Source of the DNA: Lytechinus variegatus
Taxonomy: Eukaryota > Echinodermata > Echinoidea > Temnopleuroida > Toxopneustidae
Assembly: GCF_018143015.1 (NCBI RefSeq)
Contig: NC_054747.1
Coordinates: forward strand, 30,932,733-30,996,732
Direction of reading: 5' to 3'
DNA length: 64,000 nt
The translations under genes were made by a program, and so were the position numbers. Numbering within the stretch: position 1 is the first letter of the stretch; each line of letters starts with the position of its first letter. This document shows, in pieces, positions 48,001-59,985 of the stretch. The notes under the pieces are model-generated. The model did not search any database and had not been told where the DNA came from. It saw nothing but the letters and a program-made list of their open reading frames with translations.

Positions 48001-51000
48001 CTCTATTTAATTACAGAGAACTTATGGAAGCACAAATAAAAACATATAAAATAAAATAGAAAAACAATAAACATTTGTTTGGCAACCTTCATATTGAGCC
48101 TGCATGTATTGAATTCATTTCCTTTTTAAATAATTACTAGTAAATCCTTTGTACAAAACAGTTTGTATGAGATTTAAAAAAAAAAGATTAAAAGAAACTT
48201 AAATAATAAACCTTTATGGCTTTTTTTTCTTGTCATTTGAGTTGGCAGAGATCTAGCTGGCTAAAACCGATATTGTAAAGATAAATAAAGCGTGGACTAA
48301 CAGGGTCAGACTGTACAGTACCTTAGTGTCTATTTATTGGACAAGCTGGACTCTTTGAGTTTTACAAAGCTAGCATTCATGTACATCATTACAGTGAAAA
48401 ATCATGAATGCTAGTAAATGAAATCCAACAATCTATTACTTTATATTAGAGCTGTATTGGGTTAACACATCTCTTCAGTGTATTTAGAAAAGGATGTTGA
48501 AATACTCAATTAGAGCCCCTCATGATTGTTTCACTATACACTTACTGGTACATTGCATGCATTTCAATAATCTGATGCCTACAAGTATGTTTAATACACC
48601 ATGACCATACATGTATGAAGGGGCCAACATTAAGCTAAAATGGCTGAATGCAGATTGTTTAAATACTACAAAAATAACCCAAAACAAGCTAAGGTAAAAA
48701 TGCCAAGATCTGTATTTCGTTTCCATCTAGAACATATAACTGCCTACATATACATGTTTCATTCATTACACCACTTTGACCAAATATTGGTATTTTCTAA
48801 TATTTTACATAAACTACAGCTATCTTTGATTTGAGCTATTATTACAGAATTCCACACTGAAGTATCAATAATTTATTTGTTGTCCATGTTGTGTAGTGCA
48901 AACTATCCCAGCAGAAATTTAATATATGTTAATTTTGTCTGATTTTTGTTTCACAGCTACGGTGCAATGTGCATTGCATTCAGTCGAGCCATTCTTCCAT
49001 TTAAAACATCCTGTGTACCAATTATCATTTTGTTGTTAACAACTTTATTTTGAGAGTGTTACTATCAACTTCATGTATTAAACAACATGCTTCTTAATAT
49101 TTTTCATCAAAATAGGAATTCATTATCCAATTAGACAATTTCTGGCTACCTTATTTTCGATTCGAGCCATTCTTACATGTAATGCATACCCAGGTATCAA
49201 GAATTTTTATATGTTGTTACCTTGTGGTGCAAATTGAACGATTCCCATTGCAAGCGCAGAGATGGGGGTTTCAATAGTCTAAAGCACAAGAGATCAGAAC
49301 AAGACAAGACCGTTATAGTTTCTGTTTGGGTAAAATTAAAGTCTGTCCGTGTCTTCGCTAGAAATGCTAGAGGGGAGAAATTGCACCATTCTCTTCAATT
49401 CTATAAAATGATTCAATTCCTGTAGTGTTTTACTTGCTTAGCTTGCTTTAGGAAAAAAAGGAAAAAAAACAATAACTTTATCATAGATCTGTAAAAACCT
49501 GATTAGCAGTAGGTATTTAAATCTGTAACAAAACAATTTTCAATGGAGTTACGAAGATGATTTTCAGATTTTCATTTTTCTACATGTAAAAGCTAGGAAA
49601 GAAATTCTAGATATGTCCGGACTTGTCCCATGTCTTGTGCTAATAAAATTGCTATATGGAAAGAAAATGATGAAAGCAAAGAGTAATACACCATACCCTA
49701 TTATAAACCTATAATGGAAGAAAATAGATTGCTGCAAAAAAATAAATATGCAGATTGTGTAATATTTGTTATCCCCTGTGCTATAAGCTGAAAATAAGGA
49801 AAAATTACCATGCATTTTGACTGCCACCTCCTTACCTATAACCTAAAAGAAAATGCAACTCTGTGAGAGAAATAACACTGGCTCTTCTAAAGTCTATGGA
49901 ATGCAAACTGGGGGAAAAGTTTTTGACTTAGTAAGGAGAAAGTAGCATTGCACACGGTTGCCTGTTGCCAATGCAAAACCTACAATGTAATTCTGTAAAT
50001 GAAATATCCTGCAGAATTTGTTGTCCTAATATAAAAAAAATAAATCAAATGGCTACACATGCTTGTCCACACAGAAAAAAGCTTCTTGAAAGCAACACAA
50101 AAGTTGGTGTGCTAGAATATCTAACCTAAAATAAATTGCAAAATTGATGAAAAAATGTAAAAAAAAAAAAAAAACCACCAGGATCAGAGCAATAGGTTGA
50201 TTTGGAATGAAAATTTCAAATAACTTTTTACTACAATAGTAAAGAAGACATACTTTACATTGCAAAATTCCTACTGAGGGGGGGGGGGGTGGAATTAAAT
50301 AAAATGATCTTTTTTTCACATGTTTTCTGTATCTACAGACAAAATAGTGTCTTATATCATATTGTATTAAATTAGAGAAGAACAATTTTGAAGAAAAAAA
50401 GTGGAGATGAGCACAGTACATGAAGATATACCCGCAAAGGTAGCTCTGTGAAAGAAAGATTCCCAATAAATTTCATATACCCAATAAGCACATCAAATTA
50501 TGAAATCTTTTTTTTATGAATGACTCATTTTAAAAACAGTTCAAAAATGAAATCATTTGGTTTTTCTTAAAACATCATACAGCATCTTTTTGAGATCGAG
50601 ACTGAATACTATTGCTTTAACCCTTCAGACATTTATAAACTTAAACCTACAAGTTTTGGAACTATATTGTTAAAATAAATGTGAAAAATCTTTGAGTTCA
50701 CTTTCAAAAGATTCAAACCAATTTCCCATGCATTCATCTTCAGTCTTATAGTTATACCTAAATTGTTCAATAGATCAGGGAAATTCCACAGGTTACTGAG
50801 GTCAATGGACAAGATAGAAAAAACATCGTTATATTCCATATCATAACAAGACCATCCAACATTTATTTTTGTTTTGGTACTTAATAAGGGTGAAATGATC
50901 CCCAGACAAATAAAACCTTGAATACCCATGTTTCCTGTTACTTACATAAAACCCATGTACTGCCCTCCCAATTCTTGATTCACAACTGCTCCAGTACAAT

Positions 51001-54000
51001 ACACAACAGTTGGAAAGAGTTTCATATGCACCCCCACTAAAAATAACAAAAGATTGTTGAGACTTCCGGTTTGTTCACTTCAGATTTTTCTATCATTTTT
51101 TTACTGCTGCGCACCTTGATTGGGACTCTAACTCACCTCGATTTGTCTGCAGTCAAGACCTTTCCCGCTATGCTAGCGAGAAGCGCTGATACCGGATGAG
51201 GTACAGTATTTTTACGATTATCAGCCGATAGTTCGACTAGTCTTGACCCACTGACCCTTTGCTCACTAAATAAACCGATGTCTATGGACAATTACACGCA
51301 CTAGATCCTGCTCGAAATTTGATGGAATAAAGTCATATTTTGGTATTTCCACTCCCCCATCATATATGTTCTATATTAGGGCTAGATATATTATTCTGAA
51401 CCTTCTCCTTGTTTTTATTTTCAATTTTAGTGGGTGGTCCATATGGAACTCTTACCCAACAGTTCTCACTTCATCATCTCATGCATGTACCTGAGAATAA
51501 AGACACTTCTAAAATCTTGTCATTCTATTGTTGTCAAAAAAAAAAGTAACGACGGAAAATTTGACAAAGCCTAAGCCTATGTTGGTTTAACTTTTAGTAC
51601 ACATAGATCTAGTAAACAGAACTTTAAAGAATTTTTGGGGCTGATATGCATCTGCTGATTGCTCAGCCAGAAACCATGCAGTGCAGTGTTTCCTTTAGTT
51701 ATGTTAGTTTTGAATTTGATAGGCCAAGGCTATCGCGAGGCTGAGCAAACCAAGGATCGTCCTAGCGCAGCACCTACGTACAGTGTATGGTAGTGTGACC
51801 TTAATTTGTGTGTTACCTAATTTTGCGCATGGTCGAATATCTCAATATCTATCTTGAAAAACTGATATCACCAACAGAAAGAGTGACTTCAAATTACTCG
51901 GTATGATAATTTTCTTAAAGATAAGGTCTCTATTTGTGAAAATATTGGCAAAACATCTGCAAATTTTGTTTCATTTTGGGTCTGCTCCGAGAAAATCTGA
52001 TCTTCCTAACAAGCATCAAGAAATACCTGTTTGCAAGCAGAGGTCTCCAAATAAATCAGTAAAATGTGGTACCAACCAAATTTATGGAATTTAAACCTCC
52101 ATCTGATATAATTATCTTATCTTTGTCTGCTTGATTTCTTTTCTAAATCCTTGCCAAACGATCGTGCGCAAATTAAGGTCACACTTTTTTGCGACGCTTT
52201 TTCAATTCAGCTGAAAGCACACTAGGCCTAGTCGATCGCCATGGAATTTTGAGATCGCAATACCGGCGAAACCCTTGACCTACTTTATAATTCCGTCAAG
52301 CAAATTTAACTTTAGGATCTTGCCTTCCGTTTGGTATTATTAATGATATTGATTAATTTTGTGTGACTGTGACTGAGCTGTGAAAATTTTTTGATTGAAA
52401 AAATCAACTTGATGAAATTTTTTTTTTAAATCAATGCGCAAATTATGGTCACCCCATCATAAACACAGTCACACACACAAACATCACTGCAATGCCTTCA
52501 GCTCTACTACAGACAATGGGGCCTGTTGCATGACGAGATGAGCGATACGTAGGAACGTCCTAGGACCATTCTTCCGAGATAGGAAGATTGGCGACAAATC
52601 AGCGCTTTCCGTTTCACGAAGGCAATTTTGTCTTCCAAGTTCGCGACATCGTTTTATATCGATAGTATCGGAAAAATATTTAGTCTTCATCGTCACCTGA
52701 ACCTTTTATTTAGGAATGACGAGTTTTCTTAAAATCATTTATTTCAATAAAAAGAGATCAAATGATGTTTTATTTATTACTGATTGTAGAATTGATGTAT
52801 GGAGCTTACTTTATGAGGTAAAAAGAGAAAAAAAATTAAAGATTCACAACATAACTGAATAAAATCGAAATTTTCATTATTTCCCTTATTTAGAACACGG
52901 TGTCCTTTTAAAGACACCTTTCATTGATATTTCAACGAAAGAGACCCTTGCCCGATATAAAAATTGATTTAACTTAGTAATTTAGACATTTTAGTAGTTC
53001 AGTATTCTATATTTTATAGAATACTTATATATGATGACAATTTTGCAAATTATGCGTTAATATGTTATTTGTTGAGGTAAAAATAGGGTTTGAATGGTGT
53101 AAACAAAATCAACAGTGTCTGATTGTATGAGACTAAAAAGGAAAATATGAGAGGCTGCGTGTGAAATATGTAATTTATTTAATTTGTTAGATATAACGCA
53201 AGAAATACAAATGTGAGTGTTTAGAGTATAAACATACCTCAGTTGCATGATGAGTATCCGAAGACAAGGAAAATATGAACATTGCTTCAAACATGGCCAA
53301 GTAAATAAAGCAGTGCTATGCAATAATAATTAAAACCTAGAAAAAGCTGTGTAATCCGCAATGGAAAAAAATACCGTTAACCGGAAATAATGCTAAAAAT
53401 TACAACGATCATAAACGTTGGTCATATTTAAAGTTGATCACTGAATTAATGGAAATTTATATAAGAATATAAGGTTTAAGAATATACAAAATATATATAA
53501 CGTGATTCTTTTGGGGCCTACCCTGCGATTTGAAATGCGCCTCTTCGTATGGACTTTTCATAATCTTTTCTTTGTGAACTTATCTTCATTTATATGATTG
53601 TGATGGATTCGTAAGCTATGGGCATAATCTGTATCTTAAATTCAATTAGCTATTTCTGCAAATCTTTGTTTTGTTACATCTCAAGTTATCCCAAATCCAT
53701 TCAAGAATTGATTTATCAAGCTCATCAAAAATAATAATTATAATGAAAATGAATAAAAACAAATGATTTAGCATGTTTAACATCTTAGTTTTACTTACAT
53801 AATTACTTTTTAAGAAATTTGTTTTCATGTTGTTTATTAATCTATATTGAGAAAGCATAAGGAGTCAGAGAGGGAGTGCAGCCCATTTCATAGTTCAAGT
53901 TTATTTATTTTTTTAATCGAAAAGGGGTGGGGATAGGACGTATAGGGAGAATAAAAGAAAACATATTTTGAAAATATTTGGGCTTACATTACCCTCAGAG

Positions 54001-55105
54001 AAGTTAAAATGACTTCCGTTTTGGTCGTCTTGTCGACCTGAAAAGTGATGACAACTAGCAGTAGAGGCGCTGGTCCAAAAATTGGGATTGTCCCAGAAAA
54101 CAAGGATATCCTCATAAACCAAGACAAATCATGTCTTGATAAATTGAGACTGTCCTTGTTTATGGGGACGTTTTTTTTTTCACTTCCCCCTACGGGACAA
54201 AGACAGCAATTACGGAAATTGAGAGTGCTAAAAATAGATTCAGTGACCTCAATTCCCCCAGTTCACCGTCTATTTTTCATGACTTACCGTCTTCCAATAA
54301 TCTTGTTATGAAACCTGATATGTTTACATTGACTAGCACACTTGATTGGTGTCGGCACTTGACAGGTGAATGAACATTCCTAGATTTCTTGTGTGAAGAA
54401 ATCCTTATAAACTGAGACAGTCCCTGTAAACTGGGACGATCCCAATTTTCTGACCAGCGCCTCTACTGACTAGCCCCCATATAACAAAATAACTTGGCGC
54501 CATCCCAGATAAAACGCATCAACCCCCTAAAAAATATGTTTAAAGGTGATATGTCAGTGTGGCTTGCCGTAACCGCATTTTCTCTCATTGCCGACGGTGG
54601 CGGGCGGTGTGCAAAGAAGATCATGCCTACGTAGGACATGTCTGGAGGTGTCTTTCCAAGGACCATTCTTCGTATCGCCCAAAATCGGCTTTGTGAAACA
54701 GTTGAGCGATATCTCGTTCTTACGTAGAACGGTTCTACGAAAGACCATTTCATGCAACAGGCCCATGGTGTACTGTTAATGTTGTTCTGCGGTATAGTGC
54801 AACTGCACTGCATGCTGCATGAAGGCTGAAGCTGGTCTGGCGCTCCGGCTCACACACGCAGCAGCACCGTGCACGGAGCCGCGTCGAAAAAATGACGGCT
54901 TGCCTTTGCCTTTGAGTGAAATTATTATTCACCAAATTGCTTAGGTCACACTGTATCTTTTGAAAAAAACACATTACAAATAATGAAAAAAACACTCTTC
55001 ACATATCGACCACTCACTTAAACCATTAGAACCCAAGAAATCGGTTAAACTTGATACTTACTTGTCCTTTTCAGTGCCAAAAATGGATGCAAGATATTCA
55101 GCCAT
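44850..55105 (-). CDS. U2AF1: U2AF1 (U2AF35), splicing factor U2AF small subunit, complete five-exon gene
   Basis: The product is the small subunit of U2AF, which reads the AG at 3' splice sites and pairs with U2AF2 in the nucleus. The coding exons 55062-55105, 47568-47731, 46857-47011, 46065-46198 and 44850-45054 add up to 702 nt, that is 233 residues plus a stop, with matching phases and GT/AG borders. The protein starts [15 protein letters not shown]. It has a first CCCH zinc finger (C18, C27, C33, H37), a UHM-type RRM (about 70-150) with the tryptophan of NNRWFN (W139) that in the family packs against U2AF2, a second CCCH finger (C159, C168, C174, H178) and an RS tail (about 199-233) ending ERSGRF. 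The human hotspot residues S34 and Q157 are present as S34 and Q162. The linker after the first finger is about five residues longer than in human, and the glycine run of the human tail is missing. Introns are about 7.3, 0.56, 0.66 and 1.0 kb. Confidence 0.97.
46065..46198 (-). CDS. U2AF1: U2AF1 coding exon 4 (end of the UHM/RRM, start of zinc finger 2)
   Basis: This exon encodes [20 protein letters not shown] and goes on through [18 protein letters not shown], with the last glycine codon split after GG. It holds the UHM tryptophan W139 and the first cysteine of the second CCCH finger (C159). The donor is GTAAG. The acceptor AG directly precedes the phenylalanine codon TTC. Confidence 0.96.
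46345..46436 (-). mobile_element. SINE-like 3' tail fragment in U2AF1 intron 3
   Basis: ATAATAATTGGCATTTATATAGCACTTT resembles the 3' part and tail of the SINE at 6393 (AATAGGCATTTATATAGCGCC); a ragged CAAAGCACTTCAAAAG follows. No pol III boxes remain. Confidence 0.5.
46857..47011 (-). CDS. U2AF1: U2AF1 coding exon 3 (first half of the UHM/RRM), NAGNAG acceptor
   Basis: This exon encodes residues 70-121, containing [16 protein letters not shown] and [14 protein letters not shown], and ends in phase 0 with donor GTAAGT. The acceptor is TAGTAG. Using the distal AG starts the exon at 47011 (codon 70 becomes Asp). Using the proximal AG starts it at 47014 and inserts one valine. The frame stays open either way. 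Vertebrate U2AF1 has alternative exons at this place; only one was seen here. Confidence 0.95.
47568..47731 (-). CDS. U2AF1: U2AF1 coding exon 2 (zinc finger 1)
   Basis: This exon encodes residues 15-70 (partial codons at both ends). It includes the CCCH finger C18-x8-C27-x5-C33-x3-H37 and the linker SADGGTTGM. The acceptor is a pyrimidine-rich TTTCCCTACAG and the donor is GTAAGTA. The linker is longer than the vertebrate SADG plus five residues. Confidence 0.96.
51793..52185. mobile_element. Inverted-repeat element with GTGTGACCTTAATTTG ends
   Basis: GTGTGACCTTAATTTGTG at the left and GCGCAAATTAAGGTCACAC at the right, about 390 bp, in U2AF1 intron 1. A third, lone end lies at 52433-52453 (TGCGCAAATTATGGTCAC). 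Confidence 0.65.
52519..54764. mobile_element. 2.2-kb inverted-repeat element with GGGCCTGTTGCATGA ends and an ATG duplication
   Basis: The first 15 bases match the reversed last 15 exactly; ATG lies directly outside both ends (52516-52518, 54765-54767). Both subterminal regions also contain GGACCATTCTTC and GAGCGATA blocks. The inside is AT-rich with no transposase and carries the nested 54059 MITE. The 3-bp duplication and G-rich start resemble PIF/Harbinger-type elements. It could instead be two separate short elements in opposite orientation. Confidence 0.6.
54059..54468. mobile_element. 410-bp nested MITE with 17-bp ends and an ACTAG target duplication
   Basis: CAGTAGAGGCGCTGGTC at the left is the exact reverse complement of the right end, and ACTAG flanks both sides (54054-54058, 54469-54473). 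Subterminal AAAATTGGGAT-GTCCC blocks are also inverted. No coding potential. Confidence 0.9.
55062..55105 (-). CDS. U2AF1: U2AF1 coding exon 1
   Basis: This exon encodes residues 1-14 and two bases of codon 15. The ATG lies in a strong Kozak context (A at -3, G at +4). The donor is GTAAGTATC. It was too short to stand out as an open reading frame and was found by reading for the family's N-terminus [10 protein letters not shown]. Untranslated 5' exons cannot be excluded. Confidence 0.95.
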
Positions 55106-55345
55106 TTTGGCAAGCGAGTAATGTCATCCTCGATCTATCATTGTAATAAAATACTTTTTAAAAAGTATATTAATCAAAATAATATTCATAAAAAGTATTT
55201 TAAAAATCCAAAATAATTGAAATAATTTTTTATTTCACAATGATGAACTTGACACTTTGCTATTAAAAAAACATAATCAGATGAAAAAAAACACACGACT
55301 TTAGATAATTATGACATGCCAAATGTAAGGGAAGAGATGTATTCC
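55106..55345. other. U2AF1 upstream region
   Basis: Only about 240 bases lie between the U2AF1 ATG and the next repeat. They are very AT-rich, with an AAAGTATTTT / AAAATACTTT inverted pair, and hold a GATGACATTAC (CRE-like) motif about 25 bases upstream of the ATG on the minus strand. The transcription start may lie here or within the repeat. Confidence 0.4.
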
Positions 55346-56236
55346 AATCATAGAGATAGTAGGGGAAGGCGGGGTAAGTTGAGCATAGGGGCAAGTTGAG
55401 CCTCCAGCCCCAGGCCAATAATGAATGAGTCAGACATTGTGGTAGTGTCATGTATTGATGACCCATAGCATAACACCTAACCCCACCACATTGTTTCCAT
55501 CTTTGACACAAATAGAAGTTTTTTTAGAGGGAAAAATATTAATTTCAGCCGAAAAAGTAAAAAAAGAGTGTGAAATAGATAAGTGCTTTATAAACACACA
55601 TGTCTTTAAATATAATAAAGACATGATAACAACATTATTAGTCCAGGTATGGATCTTCATTCTTGTCATAGTCTTTTATATGATGGACGCATAATAAATG
55701 AGTGGCCCTATTGCACTTAGTTCGGACTGGGGTAAGTTGAGCCAAACTGCATGGGGCAAGTTGAGCCATGGTAATTCCTATGGTAATGTATCTTTAAAAA
55801 AAAAACCCATAAAAATCGACTGAAATGCAGGCTGAAAGGAGCAAATTTAAATGACTGCTCTTTTCCTTTTACAGGATGTTAGTATTTATAGAGAATTAGC
55901 AAGTGAAAAGACTTTTAACAAAAAGTTGACATGCTGGTTCTCCCCCTTCATTTTGCACATAGTTTTTGTGGCTCAACTTACCCCAGAAGGTGGCTCAAAC
56001 TTACCCCATATTATGGGGCAAGTTGAGCCATTTGACATCGTTTTTGTCAAAGGTCACGGTGACTTTCAGTGTGGGGATAGAAATTTATATATAGGTGGAA
56101 AATATTTCAGAAGAATGAAATTTCAAGGCAATATACTTATTTCGACAAGATTATTAATAATATAAATTCTAACATGCAAAAAGCAAAAACTGTCACAACT
56201 TAATTACCCCGCCTTCCCCTATACATCTCTATGATT
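55346..56236. mobile_element. Inverted-repeat element full of GGGGTAAGTTGAGCC motifs
   Basis: Ends AATCATAGAGATAGTAGGGG and, reversed, AATCATAGAGATGTATAGGG, each followed by GAAGGCGGGGTAA. The motif GGGG(T/C)AAGTTGAGCC occurs at about 55371, 55389, 55729, 55753 and 56015, and reversed at about 55970 and 55991. Length about 890 bp. No transposase; superfamily not assigned. Confidence 0.8.
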
Positions 56237-58321
56237 CCAATTCATAGGCCTATATGTTGTCTCTGCAAGGTAAATTTATTTTGGCGCTGAACTGCTGATA
56301 TTTTCTTCTTTTTCTCACTGATTTTTATTTCTTTTTTATTACTTTTTGACTACTTATTCTTTTTCATTTCCTTTATTTTCTAACGATATAGATTGAACGA
56401 AGAAATTATTCTGTTTTTGAAAAAAAAGGAAAGCAAATGTACAAGGCAACAATAGTCAAAACTGACTAGTTTGCCTATTCAAAATAACAACAACAACGTT
56501 GTCTCACCTTTTCCTTGCTATCTCTAGTTTTCACCATACTTTTATTTCCTTTTCGATCCCTTTATTTTTTTTCTTCCTCTTTCCCGTCTTCTTTTTCTCT
56601 TTTCTCTCTCATTGTTTTCCCCTTTTACTGTTCTGGGATCTTCCTCATGTGGAAAATGGCTATAGCCCTATAAAAGGTTGCATCGAAACCTTTGCAGTTT
56701 CAATCTATCTGTTTATCTTTAAGAATTGTAAAAAAAAAGGAAATATTTTTTGAGTTGCGAGTGTTGCGTCGGGTCGTGACTGACGTGAATGGCCTGCAGG
56801 ACCCCCAAAATGGTCACGACCCGAAGGGCCCAAAGTAACGAGACTATAGTAAATGAAATTATCAAAATCTATCTCAAAATAATATTTTTATATTTAATAT
56901 TGAATTTTTTAATGAGGCTACGCTTTGGCTCTCTGTGTGCCATTATCAGGCCAGTTAAGTTGGTCATTCATGCTACCCATAAAACCAATTTTTTTTAAGG
57001 GAAAGAAATCCAACCATTATAGGTCCAACGCCCCTAACAAGGCTTGCATCTTTGTATAGTTTATGCAAATAATTTTTTTTAATGCATATTGTAGGTCCGT
57101 CGTATATACTGTACAGAAATAAGCGCAAATTTCAGATTTCCCAATTTGTTGATTGATCAGGCGATCGAGTTAGCCAAAACCCACAAAAAATTGTTTTGTC
57201 AAGTCCATCTCAGAAAAATGTTGATTTGAATCAAGAAAAGAATCAGACAAGCATAATGCTAAAAATGCATCAAAATCGGAGGTAAAATAACTTTATGACA
57301 TTTTAAAGTGTTGCTTATTTATACGAAATATAAAGCACAATTCATTCCCATATGCAAATGAGAGAATCGATGATTTCCCTTACTCACTATTTCTTCTGTT
57401 TTCTATTGTTTGAATTGTACAACATTGCAATTTTTACAGATTTGACAATAGGGACCAAATTGACTGATCCATAAAATGCTTAACAATGATAATTACACAT
57501 GTTCAGGGCGAAATAAACTTTGTTTCACATGACAATAAGGAGAAAATTAGAATACTTCATATTTCATATAATAAAATACAAAATAAACAGTGAGTGAGTG
57601 ATGTAATCAGTTCCCTCATTTGTATACCGGATGTGCATAACTATTTTGTGAAATTGAGCAAAATCTTAGAAATGTCATAACTTTCTTATTTTACATCCGA
57701 TTGTCAGTGTTGAGCTTGTTTGATTTATCTCTTGTTATTCAACTCAACTTCTTGTTTTATATGCTCGAGGGGCCCCAGTATGACGTTTGTGACAAGAAGT
57801 AGCTTAATATATGTCCCGAGCGAGCGAAGCGAGCGAGATAAAAAGCACATTTTCATGAGAATCTAACATGAAGATAGATTTTGACGTGATCTCCATAAAA
57901 ATATAATACACTTTTGCTTTGCTTTTCTTTCTTTCCTCCTTTTTTGTGAGGTTTTAGTTCTTTTGGGGGCCATATTCCAAACTTATCCATACACAACTGT
58001 GTTTTACTCTTGATATTAAAGCCATTTTAAACCTTACAGATGGCCACTAATTTTGATCAAATTGTATAAGTATATTTATATATCTTTCACACAACACATA
58101 AATTCATTGCAGTTGTGTACCGTTATCATCAAAATATTTTAGGGGCACATACCATAGCAAATGTGGAGAAAAAATGTAAAAAGTCGCCAGCGAGCGAAGC
58201 GAGCTAGAAATTAAAATTGCCTTTTAAAATGTGAAAGATTTTACATTATAGCAAATATCATGTCATACATATTTTTTTTCATTCATCTCATTTCACTGCC
58301 TCCTTTATTTTCTTTTATATC
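56237..58321. other. Intergenic with hairpin and GCGAGCGAAGCGAGC motifs
   Basis: CT-rich tract at 56535-56620, a CGGGTCGTGAC ... GTCACGACCCG hairpin (about 56769-56821), and GCGAGCGAAGCGAGC-type strings at 57820 and 58192. No gene is seen. Confidence 0.5.
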
Positions 58322-58606
58322 CCCGGGGGGGGGGGGGGGCACTTCCATTCACAAGTGGATACCATGGGGTCTCGAAAAGCACCCTAAACACGTAATTTCC
58401 ACTTTTTTATTCTGAAAATGCACCCCTTAACAAGTATTGGCGTGTGAAACCCTACCCTTAACAAGTATTGGAAACAAAACGATATACTCTTGGCAAATAT
58501 TCCCTGAAATGAACCCCTAAACAAGTACAGGAATGTTTTATTGTTACGGGTCCTTCGGTCGTCGGCTTTACCTTATTTGGTTTAGTACGACCCCTTCTTC
58601 TACACC

Positions 58607-59985
58607 CAGTGGCGTAGCTACGGGGGGGGGCCTGGGGGGGCACGTGCCCCCCCTGAGATTTGGTGTGCCCCCCCAGGTGCCCCCCCAGAAAAAAATGGCA
58701 GAGCAAAAAAAAGAAAAGAAAAAAGGGAGAAAGAAGAAAGAAAAAAAGGAAAAGAAGAAAGACAGAAGAAAAAAGAAGAGGAAAATAAGAGGAGGAAGAC
58801 GAGTGAATGAAATAATGTGAGGGGAAGACTTGCAATTAAAAAAAAAATTTCATGTTACTATATAATTTTTTTGCTGGCACTTCGCGCCATAATTGCCTGT
58901 TCGATGGGATTCATATCTTGCTCAATATAGGCTGATATGGAGCAAGTTTTGAAGTCAATATGCAAAACATATTTTAGCTCGGACATCGAGCTTTCATTAT
59001 TTTTTTCATTTACAAATTTAAGTGCTCTGTAAAATGTCCGTTTTATGGTCTACATATCAGCATTTTAAGCTCACGCTGCGTGGTCACATTGTTTGATTTG
59101 CCAAGTTCATATTGTCTACGTGTATTCCATAATGTTCCATTAAACAAAATTAATGTATTCGGAATGCCGAGATTTTAGGTCTAAATCTAAAACATGCGCG
59201 ATAGGCTGCATGTTCTTTATTTAAAATGTACTTAAATTATCAAGTTTCACATCAGAATATCAATAATTGTCTGCTCGCGCTTCACGATTGCATTATTAAC
59301 ATGATTAATGATACCCAATTGACTATATCCTATTTATGACTTACAAAATATGAATAGAGTGTCCCGCTTTTAAGTCTAAAATCTCTTTTTTTTCCTCTCG
59401 CGCTTCGCGCTCGCATCAATTGTTTAGTTACATACCTATCCCATTAATTAATACACAAGGTGCTTAGAATGACCATTTTTAGGTCGGAATATCAAAAAAA
59501 ATTTGCTCGCGCTTCGCGCTCGCATTATTGAAATATATACCGTCTTCGTGGGTAACTGTAAGCAGTTCTTAACAGGTCCCTTTTCGATAATGCTAGAACA
59601 GTTGATAAAAAATCTGTTCGCGCTTTGCTGTCGCAGCAACCATAGGGCATACGAATCTTGTTCAGGATCACACATAACATTGCCCAGAAATTAAATTTTC
59701 AGGAAAAAATACATTTAAGTGTAAAAAAAAAATCGCTCGCGCTTCGCGCTCGCACTTTTTATAAGGCTTATGAGATTTTTTAATGTTTATGTTGTTTTAT
59801 AAGAATAAAACTAATAAGTGACTGATATAGGTGAAGAGTAATTTCGGGCCCCGTCCCCTATTGGCGAAAGTCGGATCCGCCCTTGTGGACACATACACAC
59901 ACACCGGAAAATGGCCGGTGCCCCCCCCCTGAAAAAGCAAGGACCCCCCAGTGCCCCCCGGGAAAAAATCCTAGCTACGCCACTG
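58607..59985. mobile_element. hAT-like non-autonomous element, nested, 8-bp TCTACACC duplication
   Basis: Ends CAGTGGCGTAGCTA / TAGCTACGCCACTG are exact inverted repeats; TCTACACC occurs just outside each end (58599-58606, 59986-59993). CAGNG-type ends and an 8-bp duplication are hallmarks of hAT transposons. The interior has a GAA-rich tract (58690-58800) and a roughly 105-125-bp periodic array marked by GCTCGCGCTTCGCGCTCGCA. No transposase is visible. Confidence 0.92.
59267..59757. repeat. About 115-bp tandem units marked by CTCGCGCTTCGCGCTCGC
   Basis: Marker copies start at about 59272, 59397, 59505, 59611 and 59736; a more degenerate one lies near 58875. Each is preceded by an AGGTC-AAAT-type stretch. 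The marker itself is close to palindromic. Confidence 0.75.

Larger units (their letters stand above)
47732..55061 (-). other. U2AF1: U2AF1 intron 1 (7.3 kb), no second gene seen inside
   Basis: This is the long first intron, bounded by GTAAGT and TTTCCCTACAG. It is AT-rich and holds transposon copies in 51.8-54.8 kb (listed separately), a poly-A at 50159-50174 and a G run at 50277-50289. No open frame in it resembles a known protein, and no alternative U2AF1 exon was recognised. Confidence 0.85.
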
